Counted from the stretch's first letter, positions 17,311 to 26,873 are shown. The stretch: 64,000 nt of DNA from Flavobacteriaceae bacterium (GCA_021151665.1 JAGKWW010000019.1:18206-82205), one strand, 5' to 3'. Notes: a model not told the origin generated them from the sequence alone. Program-made: numbers and translations.

Positions 17311-18771
17311 GTGGAGAATAACAAATCATATTTTTTTCATTCGTTTGCCATCGTGGTGCTTTCTGCGTTGGCAATGCTTGCATTCAAACAATTCCTTCCG
17401 CAAAAGATCTTTACCGAAACTACGGGTAACACAAAGAATGTGGTGGTAGACAGCATGATGCTGGAGGCTGTGGAAGCGGACTCTTCGGCAACGGAAACCG
17501 ATACGCTAAGCAACAGGAAAATTACATTCGAAAGCTATAACGGGGTGAAATTCCCTACCGAAACTTTCGAGGAATACAAAGGCTACCAACATCTGGTGCC
17601 CTTTTTTGAAAAGCTGCTACAGCTGGAAAAAGGAAAGGGTGGAAATGTGCGCATTGCGTACTTTGGCGACTCTATGACCGATGGCGACATGATCGTGAAA
17701 GACCTTCGCTCAACCCTTCAGGACCGTTTTGGCGGCGAAGGGGTTGGTTTCGTTAACATCACATCTGAGTCGGCGCCATCGCGTAGCACGCTTACGCACC
17801 AGTTTTCGGCCAACTGGAAAACACTTTCCTACCTGAATGTAAAACACCCCACGCGGCCGTTCGGCATTAACGGGCATGTATTTTTTACCAAGCACGACAC
17901 TGTGAACCCTATTTGGGTGAAATATAAAGCGAATAACGTTCGCCACCTGACCACGCTCAATAACCCAACATTGTTCTACGGTAAGTCGGGCAACCGTTCG
18001 GGCAGCGTAACTTTTATTGCCGGCAACGATACCATCCGCAAGAAACTGAATCCGTCATCGCTTGTCAATACACTTCAGGTATCTCCCGGCGCGCTAAAAG
18101 GATTCCGGGCAAATTTCGTTTCGTGCGATACCATACCGTTCTACGGCTTCAATTTTGACGACGGAAAAGGCGTGCACGTAGATAACTTCAGTAACCGTGG
18201 CAATTCAGGCCTGCCTATTTCAACGTTCAATACCAATGTGATGAAGGCTTTTAATGAAAAGCTGGGCTACGACCTGATCATCCTGCATTACGGTACTAAT
18301 GTATTGAACTATGGTTCATATAACTACACCTGGTACGAAAAACGCATGGCCCGCGTGGTAGACCATCTTCGCGAATGCTTTCCTGGCGTAGCGATATTAA
18401 TCATTTCCACGGCGGATAAATCGACCAAGTACAATACCGAGATGAAAACCGACTCGGCGGTTGTGCCGCTCACGCTGGCACAGAAACGCTACGCGGTGAA
18501 AACAAATTCTGCCTACGTAAACCTGTATACCCTGATGGGCGGCGACGGTTCTATGGTAAAATGGGTAGAAGAAGTTCCGGCGATGGCCAATAAAGATTAT
18601 ACCCACTTCAACTTCCGCGGGTCAAAGCGCATCAGCGATATGATCTACAACCAGTTGGGGCAGGGTTACGAACAATATAAAAAACTTAGGGACGGGGCGC
18701 CTGTGGCTAAAAAGCAGCCGGTAAAACGCGATTCGCTGATCCCTGAAACCGACTCGACACATGCACAGTAA
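17311..18771 (+). CDS. Membrane-anchored SGNH/GDSL hydrolase-like protein
   Basis: A 486-residue protein starting with GTG. Residues about 7-26 are a signal anchor (FFHSFAIVVLSALAMLAF), so it faces the periplasm. The SGNH fold has block I YFGDSMTDGD (Ser121), block III LHYGTNVLNYG with the Asn, and block V KDYTHFN (Asp429, His432), so all catalytic residues are present. A middle region of about 140 residues (beta-rich, FYGKSGNRSGSVTF) sits between the blocks. It resembles the acetyl-handling SGNH proteins found next to MBOAT acyltransferases, and it overlaps the next, paralogous gene by 11 nt. Confidence 0.82.
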   Translation: MENNKSYFFHSFAIVVLSALAMLAFKQFLPQKIFTETTGNTKNVVVDSMMLEAVEADSSATETDTLSNRKITFESYNGVKFPTETFEEYKGYQHLVPFFEKLLQLEKGKGGNVRIAYFGDSMTDGDMIVKDLRSTLQDRFGGEGVGFVNITSESAPSRSTLTHQFSANWKTLSYLNVKHPTRPFGINGHVFFTKHDTVNPIWVKYKANNVRHLTTLNNPTLFYGKSGNRSGSVTFIAGNDTIRKKLNPSSLVNTLQVSPGALKGFRANFVSCDTIPFYGFNFDDGKGVHVDNFSNRGNSGLPISTFNTNVMKAFNEKLGYDLIILHYGTNVLNYGSYNYTWYEKRMARVVDHLRECFPGVAILIISTADKSTKYNTEMKTDSAVVPLTLAQKRYAVKTNSAYVNLYTLMGGDGSMVKWVEEVPAMANKDYTHFNFRGSKRISDMIYNQLGQGYEQYKKLRDGAPVAKKQPVKRDSLIPETDSTHAQ

Positions 18772-20191
18772 ATTCTTCTATATAATCGCGCTTTTTGTCC
18801 TGATGTGTTGCCCTCTGCATGCACAGACCGACACTACCCGCGTGGTAACCGACACCGTTGCCGTAGTAATGGATACAACGGAAGTTGTCGGGCAGCATGT
18901 GGTAACCAACACCTCGGCCCTTAAACTGTTCTTCGAAAAGCTGTATGAGGTAGATAAAGAAAAGGCAGGGAAGATTAATATTGTGCATATCGGAGATTCG
19001 CACATACAGGCAGATGCCATGACAGGTTATATACGTAAGGCATTGCAGGACCGGTTTGGCAACGGCGGTGCCGGTTTTGTTTTCCCGCATAGGCTAGCCA
19101 AAACAAACGGAAGCCAATATGTACGTTTTGAAAGCAATACTTCCTGGGCATCGCGCCGCAATATCTATGCACCGGAGCCCGGGCTGGATGTGGGCCTTAG
19201 CGGGATCGCACTTAAAACCCGCGACCGTGATTTTGTGGTAGAGCTTACCGTTCGCGACAGTGCTTATAAATTCAACTGGATAAAGATTATCACGCCACAA
19301 AACTATCCGCTTTTTGATGTAGCGACCACCAGCCGTACTATTGTTCTGGAATCTAAAACGCCAAAAAAAATAACCCATAAGATAAAGAATGGAGAAGTGC
19401 TGGGCAGCATCGCCAACAAATACGGCGTTTCTATTGCTGAACTGCGCCGTGCGAACGGCCTGAAGGGCGACAACATCAGGGCAGGTAAAACCCTTAAGAT
19501 ACCTACCGATGAGATGGAGCGTAAAGAAGTGCGCCGCAGTGAGTTCGATCAACTTTCGCTGACGCTGGATCCATTGGCTAACTTCTACTATAGCCCGAAG
19601 CCGCTTTCTAAAATCTACCTGCTTCCCAACAAAGGGCAGAGCGAATTCAACCTGAACGGAATGGTGCTCGAAAAAGACGCGCACGGCATATTGTACCACA
19701 GCATTGGGGTAAATGGCGCTAAGGCATCAGATTATAACAAATATCCATTATTCTTTGAGCAATTGCCGGCCCTGATGCCCGATCTGGTTATCGTATCTCT
19801 GGGTACCAATGAATCATTCGACAAGCTTACGCGCGATGAGTATACCGAGCAGCTGAATATTTTTATTGCCAAGATAAAAGCGAAGAATCCGGACGTGTGC
19901 GTACTGGTAATGACGCCCCCACCTTCGCTCTTCCGCCGCCGTACGCCAAATACCTATGCCGCAGATTATGCCAGGGTAATACAGGGGCAGGAAACAACGC
20001 AGGGTTATGCCTCGTTTGACCTGTTTACCGAAATGGGCGGTTTGTACGGAGTGCCGCGCAATGCAAAACGCGGGTTTATTAATAGTGACAAGGTACATTA
20101 TACACAGGCAGGATACGAAAAGCAGGGGAGCCTTTTCCTTGATGCTTTTTTTAAGGCTTATGAAACTTTTAAAACAAACAGGGACAAATAA
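18761..20191 (+). CDS. SGNH hydrolase-like protein with inserted LysM domain
   Basis: A 476-residue exported paralogue of the preceding gene (shared LQDRFGNGGAGFVF and IGDS segments). A signal peptide ends LHAQ at residue 22. Catalytic Ser80 is in IGDSHIQAD; Asp443 and His446 are in SDKVHYTQAGY; the Asn motif is SLGTNESF. A LysM fold of about 44 residues (205-248: EVLGSIANKYGVSIAELRRAN and IRAGKTLKIP) is inserted inside the SGNH domain, which would tie the enzyme to peptidoglycan or chitin-like glycan. It overlaps the MBOAT start by one base. Confidence 0.85.
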   Translation: MHSKFFYIIALFVLMCCPLHAQTDTTRVVTDTVAVVMDTTEVVGQHVVTNTSALKLFFEKLYEVDKEKAGKINIVHIGDSHIQADAMTGYIRKALQDRFGNGGAGFVFPHRLAKTNGSQYVRFESNTSWASRRNIYAPEPGLDVGLSGIALKTRDRDFVVELTVRDSAYKFNWIKIITPQNYPLFDVATTSRTIVLESKTPKKITHKIKNGEVLGSIANKYGVSIAELRRANGLKGDNIRAGKTLKIPTDEMERKEVRRSEFDQLSLTLDPLANFYYSPKPLSKIYLLPNKGQSEFNLNGMVLEKDAHGILYHSIGVNGAKASDYNKYPLFFEQLPALMPDLVIVSLGTNESFDKLTRDEYTEQLNIFIAKIKAKNPDVCVLVMTPPPSLFRRRTPNTYAADYARVIQGQETTQGYASFDLFTEMGGLYGVPRNAKRGFINSDKVHYTQAGYEKQGSLFLDAFFKAYETFKTNRDK

Positions 20192-21852
20192 TGCAGCTTA
20201 GTGAATTAGTGCCGCAGTTTACCGCCGCCGACTTTGGGCGATGGTTTCTATACAACCCCGATGAGCCCATGCTGTTCAATACAGCAAAGTTCCTCAGGCT
20301 GTTCACGATATTTTACCTTGTTTATGTATTGCTGAAAGACAGGTTTAAATTTAGGATCGCGTTCACAGCCGCGTTTTCTATTTACTTTTATTATCTGTGT
20401 AGCGAAAGGTATTACGTTCTGCTCTTGTTTTCCAGCGTGGTAGATTATACGCTCGGCTATTTCCTTTACCGGGAAACGAGTGATGCCATGAGGAAGATCT
20501 ACCTTTGGTTTAGCGTCATTGTTAATCTTACTTTTCTCGGCTATTTTAAGTACACTAATTTTATAATTGAAAGTGGCAGCGTGATGTTCGGGTGGAACTA
20601 CACTTTCCATAAGATCATACTTCCGGTAGGTATCTCATTTTATACCTTCCAGTCCATCAGCTATATTATTGAGATATACCGCAAAGAAATCACTCCTGCA
20701 AAGAATTATGTAGATTACCTTTTCTTCGTGTCGTTTTTCCCGCAACTTGTAGCCGGCCCTATTGTTCGTGCGAAAGATTTTGTGCCGCAGATCTATGCAA
20801 AGCTTAACCTCACCAAAGAACAGCTTAACTATGCGTTCTTCCTGATCATCGGCGGGCTCATAAAGAAGACGGTGATCTCCGATTATATCTCGATAAATTT
20901 TGTAGACAGGGTATTTGATTCGCCCAACAGCTATACCGCCTTCGAAAACCTGATGGCAGCTTATGGCTATACAATCCAGATCTATTGCGACTTTTCGGGA
21001 TACTCAGATATGGCAATCGGTATTGCGTTGCTGCTCGGCTTTAAGCTGCCTACCAACTTCCGTACACCTTACCAGTCAGGTTCGATTACGGAGTTTTGGC
21101 GCAGGTGGCACATTTCACTCTCTACCTGGCTAAAAGATTTCCTGTACATATCGGTAGGGGGCAACCGCCACGGCTCGTTTGCAGGCTTCTTGTTTCCGGC
21201 AATTTTCTTTTTCGGGCTTACGCTTTGGGGAATCACCTATGCGTCTGTAAGTATCGTGCCGCTGGTTATTAGTGTATCGGGACTTGTTTTATTTGCGCTT
21301 ACGTTCCTTCTGTCCAAAGACAGGCATAAAACTATGGTAACGAATGTCAACCTCCTTACCACTATGCTGCTTGGTGGGCTTTGGCACGGCGCAAGCCTTC
21401 GCTTCATCATTTGGGGTGGGCTGCATGGTATTGCATTGGCTGTACATAAAATATGGTCAGAATTTTTCCCTGCCAGGGAAAAGCATACGGTGGGCACCAG
21501 GGTATGGAACTTTATTTCGGTATTGATAACATTTCATTTTGTTGCGTTCTGCTGGCTTTTCTTCCGGGCACGCGATTTCCGTACGGCGCTGGATGTGATA
21601 CATAACATTGGCCAGGTGACCTTCAGCCCCGACCAATGGCAAACCATTATCCTGGGGTATAAAAACGTGTTTATACTGATGCTAATCGGGTATGTTTGGC
21701 ATTTCCTTCCGGAAGGAATCACAATCGCAATGAGGCAGGCATGGGGCAAGACACCACTTTTAGGAAAAGCGGTTTTACTAGGCCTTGTTTTCTGGCTCGT
21801 ATTTGCAGCGGCTTCTGCAGGGCCTCAGCCGTTTATTTACTTCCAGTTTTAG
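20191..21852 (+). CDS. MBOAT-family O-acyltransferase (AlgI/DltB-like)
   Basis: A 553-residue polytopic inner-membrane protein with about 10-12 hydrophobic helices. The MBOAT core is clear: QLVAGPIVRAKDFVPQ, the TEFWRRWHISLSTWLKDF segment, and GGLWHGASLRFIIWGGLHG with the invariant His. Such proteins move acyl groups across the membrane for O-acylation of an extracytoplasmic glycan or teichoic acid, working with SGNH-type partners like AlgJ/AlgX. It ends a chain of three overlapping genes, so the products probably form one system. The acceptor is not identifiable. Confidence 0.93.
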   Translation: MQLSELVPQFTAADFGRWFLYNPDEPMLFNTAKFLRLFTIFYLVYVLLKDRFKFRIAFTAAFSIYFYYLCSERYYVLLLFSSVVDYTLGYFLYRETSDAMRKIYLWFSVIVNLTFLGYFKYTNFIIESGSVMFGWNYTFHKIILPVGISFYTFQSISYIIEIYRKEITPAKNYVDYLFFVSFFPQLVAGPIVRAKDFVPQIYAKLNLTKEQLNYAFFLIIGGLIKKTVISDYISINFVDRVFDSPNSYTAFENLMAAYGYTIQIYCDFSGYSDMAIGIALLLGFKLPTNFRTPYQSGSITEFWRRWHISLSTWLKDFLYISVGGNRHGSFAGFLFPAIFFFGLTLWGITYASVSIVPLVISVSGLVLFALTFLLSKDRHKTMVTNVNLLTTMLLGGLWHGASLRFIIWGGLHGIALAVHKIWSEFFPAREKHTVGTRVWNFISVLITFHFVAFCWLFFRARDFRTALDVIHNIGQVTFSPDQWQTIILGYKNVFILMLIGYVWHFLPEGITIAMRQAWGKTPLLGKAVLLGLVFWLVFAAASAGPQPFIYFQF

Positions 21853-21855
21853 TGG

Positions 21856-24393
21856 CTAAAAGCTCAACAGAATGCGAGCGTTTGGCGTGCGGGTAAGCGC
21901 GTAAGTGTTTACTTCTTCCACCGCGTTGCCGGCATTGTTTACCCTGTAGTAACGGTTTAGGATATTGCTCCGGTTAAACAGGTTCTGCACCGATACACCT
22001 GTTAAGAGAGTTACTCCTTTATCGATTTTCCAGGTATGCGATGCAGAAAAGTTAACCTGGAAAAAATTCTCGTTGCGGCGGGCGTTTACGGTATCGTAAC
22101 TAACTGAAGGGAAACCGGGAATCGTGACAACCGGTTCACTGCTCATCGCTGCCGTGTACGGCCTTCCGGTATACCATCTTGAGCCAAGCGCCAGCTTGAA
22201 ATTATAAAGTTCGTATATGATGGCAGAATTAACCGTATGGGCAATTTCGAAATTACTGTCGAATCGCGAAGGCGAAACCCCATCAAAATGATAGCGGTTA
22301 TTATTCCATGTGTAGCTGAGCCACGCGTAGAATCCTGAAAATTGTTTCTGAATAAGGAATTCGGTTCCGTATACGGTGTAGCTTCCTGTTGCGGCTACAT
22401 CTTCGAACTGATCCTGGAAAGACTGCCCGAGCGTGGTAATTCCGTTTACTTTTTTGATGAAATTATCGAGGGACAAAAGCCAGCCCCTGTTGCGATAGGA
22501 AGCCCCAACCGACCCCTGGCTGCTGCGCTGGATGGGCAGATTGGCATTGTTTGCCAACACCCACCGGCGGTTTTCTATGCCAAGGTAATCGTCCTGAAGC
22601 TGTACTACCTGGCTCGCCGTCTGGCTCTTTCTTTCGCCAAGCAGCTGGAGGTTCCATCGGTTATCCGGCGAGAAGTTAACCTGGAGCCTCGGCTCGGGAT
22701 AAAATTTGGCGAATTGTTCGATATAATTATAGCGTATCCCGCCTTTGGTAAACAATTTCCCATTTTCAGAGTTGTATTCGAGTTCACCGATGAGCGCATG
22801 CGTCCGCAAAACCGATTTTTGGCGTTGCTGTACGGCAAAGAGAATGGATGTTTCGCTATTGTCTATGCTGATCTCGTTGTACTGATAGCCGGTATTAAGC
22901 CGCATTAGTTTATTAAGGGCGTTGCTGTTGGCCAACCTGAGCCCGCGGTCATTTATCTTATTTTCCTGTAACACCTCACTGGTTGATTCAAGTGAGGCAT
23001 TGGTGGCGTTGAGTGCGTAGTAAGAGGTGTATCCACCTATTTCAGCATTGTCGGCAGCGTTGTAGCGCATCCGCCAGGCAAAAGTTCCACCGAGTGTCAA
23101 TTGGTCGAGCCGGCTGGTTCGCACGAGTACGTTTGCGGATGCCACCGTTCCTTCGGTAAAATCGAGTTTGTTCTTTATACCGATAAAATTCAGGTATACG
23201 TCATTCCGGCTTCCGATTTTTTGATGGTATTGGCCCGTAGCATCGTAAAAATAAAATTCCTTGTCGCTTTTGTAGTTAATATCGGCACTGTTGCTAAGCT
23301 GCGTGACTACGGTGTTCTGGAAAATACGGTCAGAGTACCGGTTATAGGTGGGTAGCGCGATTACATCAGTAAAAGATCGCCGGGCCGATAGCTCGACATC
23401 TGCTTTGAGCGACACACGGATGTGGGTAGTAAAGCCTGCATTGATCATATTGCTGCCTACACGGGTTAGTGTACTATCTATCGTCGCACTTCGCGAAGAA
23501 ATGTCTACTGCGCTTGAAACACTTTCGCCATAGAAGGCAGAGGTGCCATTTTTTGCGATTTTGATATCGTGGGTAAGCATGGGGTTGAGCGCCGAGATCA
23601 GGCCGAAAAAATGCCCTGTCTGGAAAAGCCTTATACCATTCCACATAAACAGGTTCTGGTCGTGCGTGCCGCCACGTACATTGATATTAGATACGGTTTC
23701 GTCAACGCTGTTTACGCCGGGAAGCTGCTGCATGGCCAGGAGTACATCGGGCTCGGTAAGCCCGGGCAGTATTCCGAATTGTGCGGGTTTAATTATAAAG
23801 GTGCCGTCTTTCTTTTTCGAGATACCGGAAGTAAGGTAACGGTCGGCCACAATTTCCTCCAGCATTACAGGCTGCAGCTGCAAAACAAATGTGCTGCAAT
23901 CGGGGCCGAAGTTGTCTTTATCTGCTGATATGGGTATATAACCCGGCATTGTAATGGTGATATCTCTTACTTCGGTATACAGCAATTCGAAATAACCATC
24001 TGCCCCGCTAGTGATTTGACGGTCCTTGTCGTAGGCGACAACAGCATTCGCAATGCCGGCGCCAGAATCATCGGTTACAACCCCGCAAATTTTGCGTATG
24101 CCCAGCTTTGGCCCTGTAAAGATGACGATATAATTACCTGTTTCTTTATAGCTTAAGCCCGTTCGGTTAGAGATGTAGGTAAGCTTTGCTTTAAGCGGAA
24201 GGGCGGGGGGCGGCGGGAAGAGTACAAACGGCCTGACATCTTCTTCAAGAAATGCCAGTTTGATATCGTGCACCCGTCCTATTTCTTCCAGTATCTTTTT
24301 CAATGGTAGCGCCTCCCCGTTATCCTGTGCGGAACAAACGGAGAAAAGCAGCAGGGTAAGGGTTAGTAGAAAATACCGGAATTTCAGGGTCAT
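21856..24393 (-). CDS. TonB-dependent receptor with N-terminal STN signalling domain
   Basis: An 845-residue outer-membrane receptor of the trans-envelope signalling class. A signal peptide ends CSAQ at about residue 22. Residues about 30-90 are an STN (secretin/TonB short N-terminal) domain, residues about 98-170 a carboxypeptidase regulatory-like domain (ICGVVTDDSGAGIANAVV), residues about 195-300 the plug (LPGVNSVDETVSNINVRGG), and the rest is barrel. The start overlaps the stop of the FecR-like gene by 4 nt (ATGA). The ligand (glycan or siderophore) is unknown. With FecR and FecI it makes a complete cell-surface signalling cassette. Confidence 0.93.
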   Translation of the reverse strand: MTLKFRYFLLTLTLLLFSVCSAQDNGEALPLKKILEEIGRVHDIKLAFLEEDVRPFVLFPPPPALPLKAKLTYISNRTGLSYKETGNYIVIFTGPKLGIRKICGVVTDDSGAGIANAVVAYDKDRQITSGADGYFELLYTEVRDITITMPGYIPISADKDNFGPDCSTFVLQLQPVMLEEIVADRYLTSGISKKKDGTFIIKPAQFGILPGLTEPDVLLAMQQLPGVNSVDETVSNINVRGGTHDQNLFMWNGIRLFQTGHFFGLISALNPMLTHDIKIAKNGTSAFYGESVSSAVDISSRSATIDSTLTRVGSNMINAGFTTHIRVSLKADVELSARRSFTDVIALPTYNRYSDRIFQNTVVTQLSNSADINYKSDKEFYFYDATGQYHQKIGSRNDVYLNFIGIKNKLDFTEGTVASANVLVRTSRLDQLTLGGTFAWRMRYNAADNAEIGGYTSYYALNATNASLESTSEVLQENKINDRGLRLANSNALNKLMRLNTGYQYNEISIDNSETSILFAVQQRQKSVLRTHALIGELEYNSENGKLFTKGGIRYNYIEQFAKFYPEPRLQVNFSPDNRWNLQLLGERKSQTASQVVQLQDDYLGIENRRWVLANNANLPIQRSSQGSVGASYRNRGWLLSLDNFIKKVNGITTLGQSFQDQFEDVAATGSYTVYGTEFLIQKQFSGFYAWLSYTWNNNRYHFDGVSPSRFDSNFEIAHTVNSAIIYELYNFKLALGSRWYTGRPYTAAMSSEPVVTIPGFPSVSYDTVNARRNENFFQVNFSASHTWKIDKGVTLLTGVSVQNLFNRSNILNRYYRVNNAGNAVEEVNTYALTRTPNARILLSF

Positions 24394-25283
24394 TCACCAG
24401 TTAATATGATCGTGTTGCCTTGTTTTTCAGTTCTTAAATTGTATGCAATTTCAAGAATTTTAATGGCATTATCAAGATCATTGGTGGGAATTGTTCCTGT
24501 AAAGCGTTTATTTCGTTCGGCTGTAAGTTTAATAGTAACATTATACTGCCTTTCAAGCTCAGCAGTGATGTGTGCAAGTGTTTCAGCAGTAAACTCTGTT
24601 TCGCCGGTTGTCCATCCGGGCTGTTGCAATTTTGTTTCGGGCAGGTTTTTAAGAATGCCGTCTTCGCAGGCAATACTTTCCCCGGGAGTCAGCAGTATTG
24701 TATTTCCATTGCAGGTAACGCGGACTTTTCCTTCATAGCATGTCACGTCAAGACGGTTGCCACGCGATTTTACGTTGAACTGAGTGCCAACAACGGTTAC
24801 AGTTCCCTGTGGTGTAACCACGTCAAACGTTTTTCCTTTGGCAGCCTTGAAATATGCTTCGCCATTAAGGGTCATCTTACGGTTATTGCTCCAGTTCCAT
24901 TCTTTAAACGAAGCCTCGGAGCCGGCGTTCAGTGTAACAGACGAATTGTCCGGAAGCGTAAAGGAAGCCGTCTGGCCGAAACCTGAAAATTCCTTTGAAA
25001 CGTGTATTGTGTATAAGTAAAAAGCGGCACCAAGGGCGACAAAAAGCACGGCGGCTATCCTGCCAATCCATGGGTTAAGCCTTCTTACCTTCGTTTCTTT
25101 CGTGCGGTTGCGTACAATTTTATCGTAAAGCGGTGCGGCATCATAAGCCGGAGCCTGAAGCTGTGCAGAATATTCTTTTATACGGCGGTATGTTTCAAAG
25201 CCGGGCGAAGCCATGAATTCCTTCAGCTCCTGCTCGTCCATTTCATCATTGAGCCAACGCGCTAATGTAACATCCTCTTTCAT
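24390..25283 (-). CDS. FecR-like anti-sigma factor
   Basis: A 297-residue inner-membrane protein that relays the receptor signal to the sigma factor. Residues 1-70 are the cytoplasmic sigma-binding part, residues about 78-95 the single membrane helix (IAAVLFVALGAAFYLYTI), and residues about 105-200 the FecR domain (ASFTLPDNSSVTLNAGSEASF; GEAYFKAAKGKTFDVVTPQGTVTVVGTQFNV). The C-terminal ~60 residues form a small domain found in Bacteroidota FecR proteins. It is translationally coupled to the receptor gene and is separated from the sigma gene by 44 nt. Confidence 0.95.
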   Translation of the reverse strand: MKEDVTLARWLNDEMDEQELKEFMASPGFETYRRIKEYSAQLQAPAYDAAPLYDKIVRNRTKETKVRRLNPWIGRIAAVLFVALGAAFYLYTIHVSKEFSGFGQTASFTLPDNSSVTLNAGSEASFKEWNWSNNRKMTLNGEAYFKAAKGKTFDVVTPQGTVTVVGTQFNVKSRGNRLDVTCYEGKVRVTCNGNTILLTPGESIACEDGILKNLPETKLQQPGWTTGETEFTAETLAHITAELERQYNVTIKLTAERNKRFTGTIPTNDLDNAIKILEIAYNLRTEKQGNTIILTGE

Positions 25284-25327
25284 TTTTTGTTCGCTTTATA
25301 ACAATAACAGCTTATTTTATAATTACC

Positions 25328-25849
25328 CTACCTTAGTTGCTCAATTTCTTTCCGTAACTGCGTGAGGGCTATATGAAGGCGCTTTTCTACAGCCTTTACG
25401 CTTATGCCCAGCATTTCGGCAATTTCATGGTATTTTTTGCCTTCTACCCGGTGCAGCAGAAACGCAGTGCGCTGGGCCTCGCTGAGGTTGCCAATTGCCT
25501 TTTGCAGCTTGTTTTTAAACTGCTCTTCTTCCAGGATAAATTCGGGGCTCAGGTTATCGGTGCCCGAAACGTTGCTCTTTTTCTCGTATTCCAATACTAC
25601 TTTCTGATGAGCGATATGGTTCAGCGAAGTGTTGTTGGCAACGGTGTAGAGAAATGACTTCGCTTTTTCTGGAGCTACCTTATCGCAATTTTCCCATAGC
25701 TTGATGAAGGCCTCCTGTGTTACATCCTCTGCCTGCTCTTCGTTGCCAAATTTATAATACAGATAGTTTCGCAGCGATTTGGCATGGCTCCGGAAAAAGC
25801 TGGAAAAAGTATTCTCTTCGCAAATACCCTGTGTTGGCAAATTCTTCAT
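25328..25849 (-). CDS. ECF sigma factor, FecI-like
   Basis: A 173-residue RNA polymerase sigma-70 of the ECF class. Region 2 covers residues about 14-80 (YYKFGNEEQAEDVTQEAFIKLWENC, the DAEDxxQ-type core), and region 4 covers residues about 115-170 (LSEAQRTAFLLHRVEGKKYHEIAEMLGISVKAVEKRL, the helix-turn-helix). It is first in the unit with FecR and the receptor and diverges from a lipoprotein gene. It presumably directs transcription of its own cassette when the receptor is engaged. Confidence 0.95.
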   Translation of the reverse strand: MKNLPTQGICEENTFSSFFRSHAKSLRNYLYYKFGNEEQAEDVTQEAFIKLWENCDKVAPEKAKSFLYTVANNTSLNHIAHQKVVLEYEKKSNVSGTDNLSPEFILEEEQFKNKLQKAIGNLSEAQRTAFLLHRVEGKKYHEIAEMLGISVKAVEKRLHIALTQLRKEIEQLR

Positions 25850-25917
25850 TTGGGCGGATAAAATGTGGCGGTTAAATTAGCAATTTAGGCTTTACCGGAT
25901 ACTTTCGTGCAAAAAAA

Positions 25918-25944
25918 AGTTTTTCGTGGCCGCGCCGAAAAACT
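25918..25944. promoter_or_regulatory. Inverted repeat between the sigma factor and a lipoprotein gene
   Basis: AGTTTTTCG, a 9-nt GC-rich loop, and CGAAAAACT form a perfect 9-bp inverted repeat. It lies in the divergent spacer, so it is not a terminator of either gene; it may be an operator or part of the sigma gene leader. Confidence 0.4.
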
Positions 25945-26052
25945 ACAAAAATGGAACATCCTGTGCCCGGCCACAATCAAAATAGTACCAAAAGTGTGTA
26001 ATAAAACGGGCAATTTTGCGTCTATTGCAATAATCAACAATTAATAAATACC

Positions 26053-26523
26053 ATGAAAAAAATGAAAATGGCTGTTGCAGCGTTAATTTTGGCAGCAACA
26101 CTTGTATCCTGTTCTGATGACGACAACAACAATGTAAACCCCGTTACGCAACAGATACAGCAAACGGTGTCTAATGCCCAGTCGGGAACCTGGAGGATTA
26201 CCAGCTATATAGACAGTGGTAACGTAGAGACTACGGATTTTACAGGCTACAACTTTACATTTGGCGCTAACAATGCGCTTTCGGCGAGCAACGGGACCAA
26301 TACCTACGCCGGCTCATGGTCGGTTACGCAAAGCGATAGTATGGATGACGATGATTCTGAAGATATCGACTTTAATATTGTTTTCAATACGCAGGCGCCA
26401 TTGAATTTCCGCGAACTTAATGACGATTGGGACCTTGTAGAAATGACTGCTACAAAAATCACTTTGGTTGATGTAAGCGGTGGCAATGATAGCTACGATT
26501 ACCTGACATTAGAAAAAAATTAA
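26053..26523 (+). CDS. Hypothetical lipoprotein (lipocalin-like)
   Basis: A 156-residue lipoprotein with signal LILAATLVSC and an acidic linker (SDDDNNN). A single beta-rich domain contains GTWRITSYIDSG and YAGSWSV, patterns shared with small lipocalin-like lipoproteins of this group. The middle includes an Asp/Ser-rich loop (DSMDDDDSEDID) that might bind cations. It diverges from the FecI-FecR cassette and is separated from it by a shared regulatory spacer, so the two may be linked, but nothing proves that. No known function. Confidence 0.65.
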   Translation: MKKMKMAVAALILAATLVSCSDDDNNNVNPVTQQIQQTVSNAQSGTWRITSYIDSGNVETTDFTGYNFTFGANNALSASNGTNTYAGSWSVTQSDSMDDDDSEDIDFNIVFNTQAPLNFRELNDDWDLVEMTATKITLVDVSGGNDSYDYLTLEKN

Positions 26524-26873
26524 AAACAAGGGTAGGGTAAATGCACGGATGGCTGTTTTATAAACATCGCGACGAGATAACAGCATTTGTGTCAACGGCA
26601 TTTGCTACTGTATAGTGAAAAAGAAAATCTGATCCCATCAGCAGGAGCGCCGGCAAGCTATGAGCCGGCATCCTTTTGGGAATTTACCTGAGTTGTGTTT
26701 TTTTTTAAATATTCAGTTTTTGAAACCGGCCCGCGCCGGTTTTTTTTATTTTGAATTCTAAGTGGTTTACGGTGTTTGCTAAACAGTTGCTGCCATATCC
26801 TAAACGGATAGCCAGTGTTACGCAACGCGGTATCATCTTGCAGCATCTTATAGCAAACCATAAATTTTAATCC
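26524..26873 (+). other. 350-nt intergenic region with two hairpins
   Basis: Between two lipoprotein genes. A hairpin GCCGGC-9 nt-GCCGGC sits near 26650-26671 and a strong terminator at 26723-26748. The distance from the lipoprotein stop (about 200 nt) leaves room for a small RNA or a short peptide: ATG 26541 to TAG 26615 opens 24 codons after GGGTAGGGTAA. I do not consider that peptide established. Confidence 0.4.
26723..26748 (+). terminator. Terminator in the lipoprotein intergenic region
   Basis: AAACCGGC-CCGC-GCCGGTTT with a run of eight or more T. Its CCGGC/GCCGG core is the same as in the terminator after the next gene (27645-27668). Confidence 0.8.
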
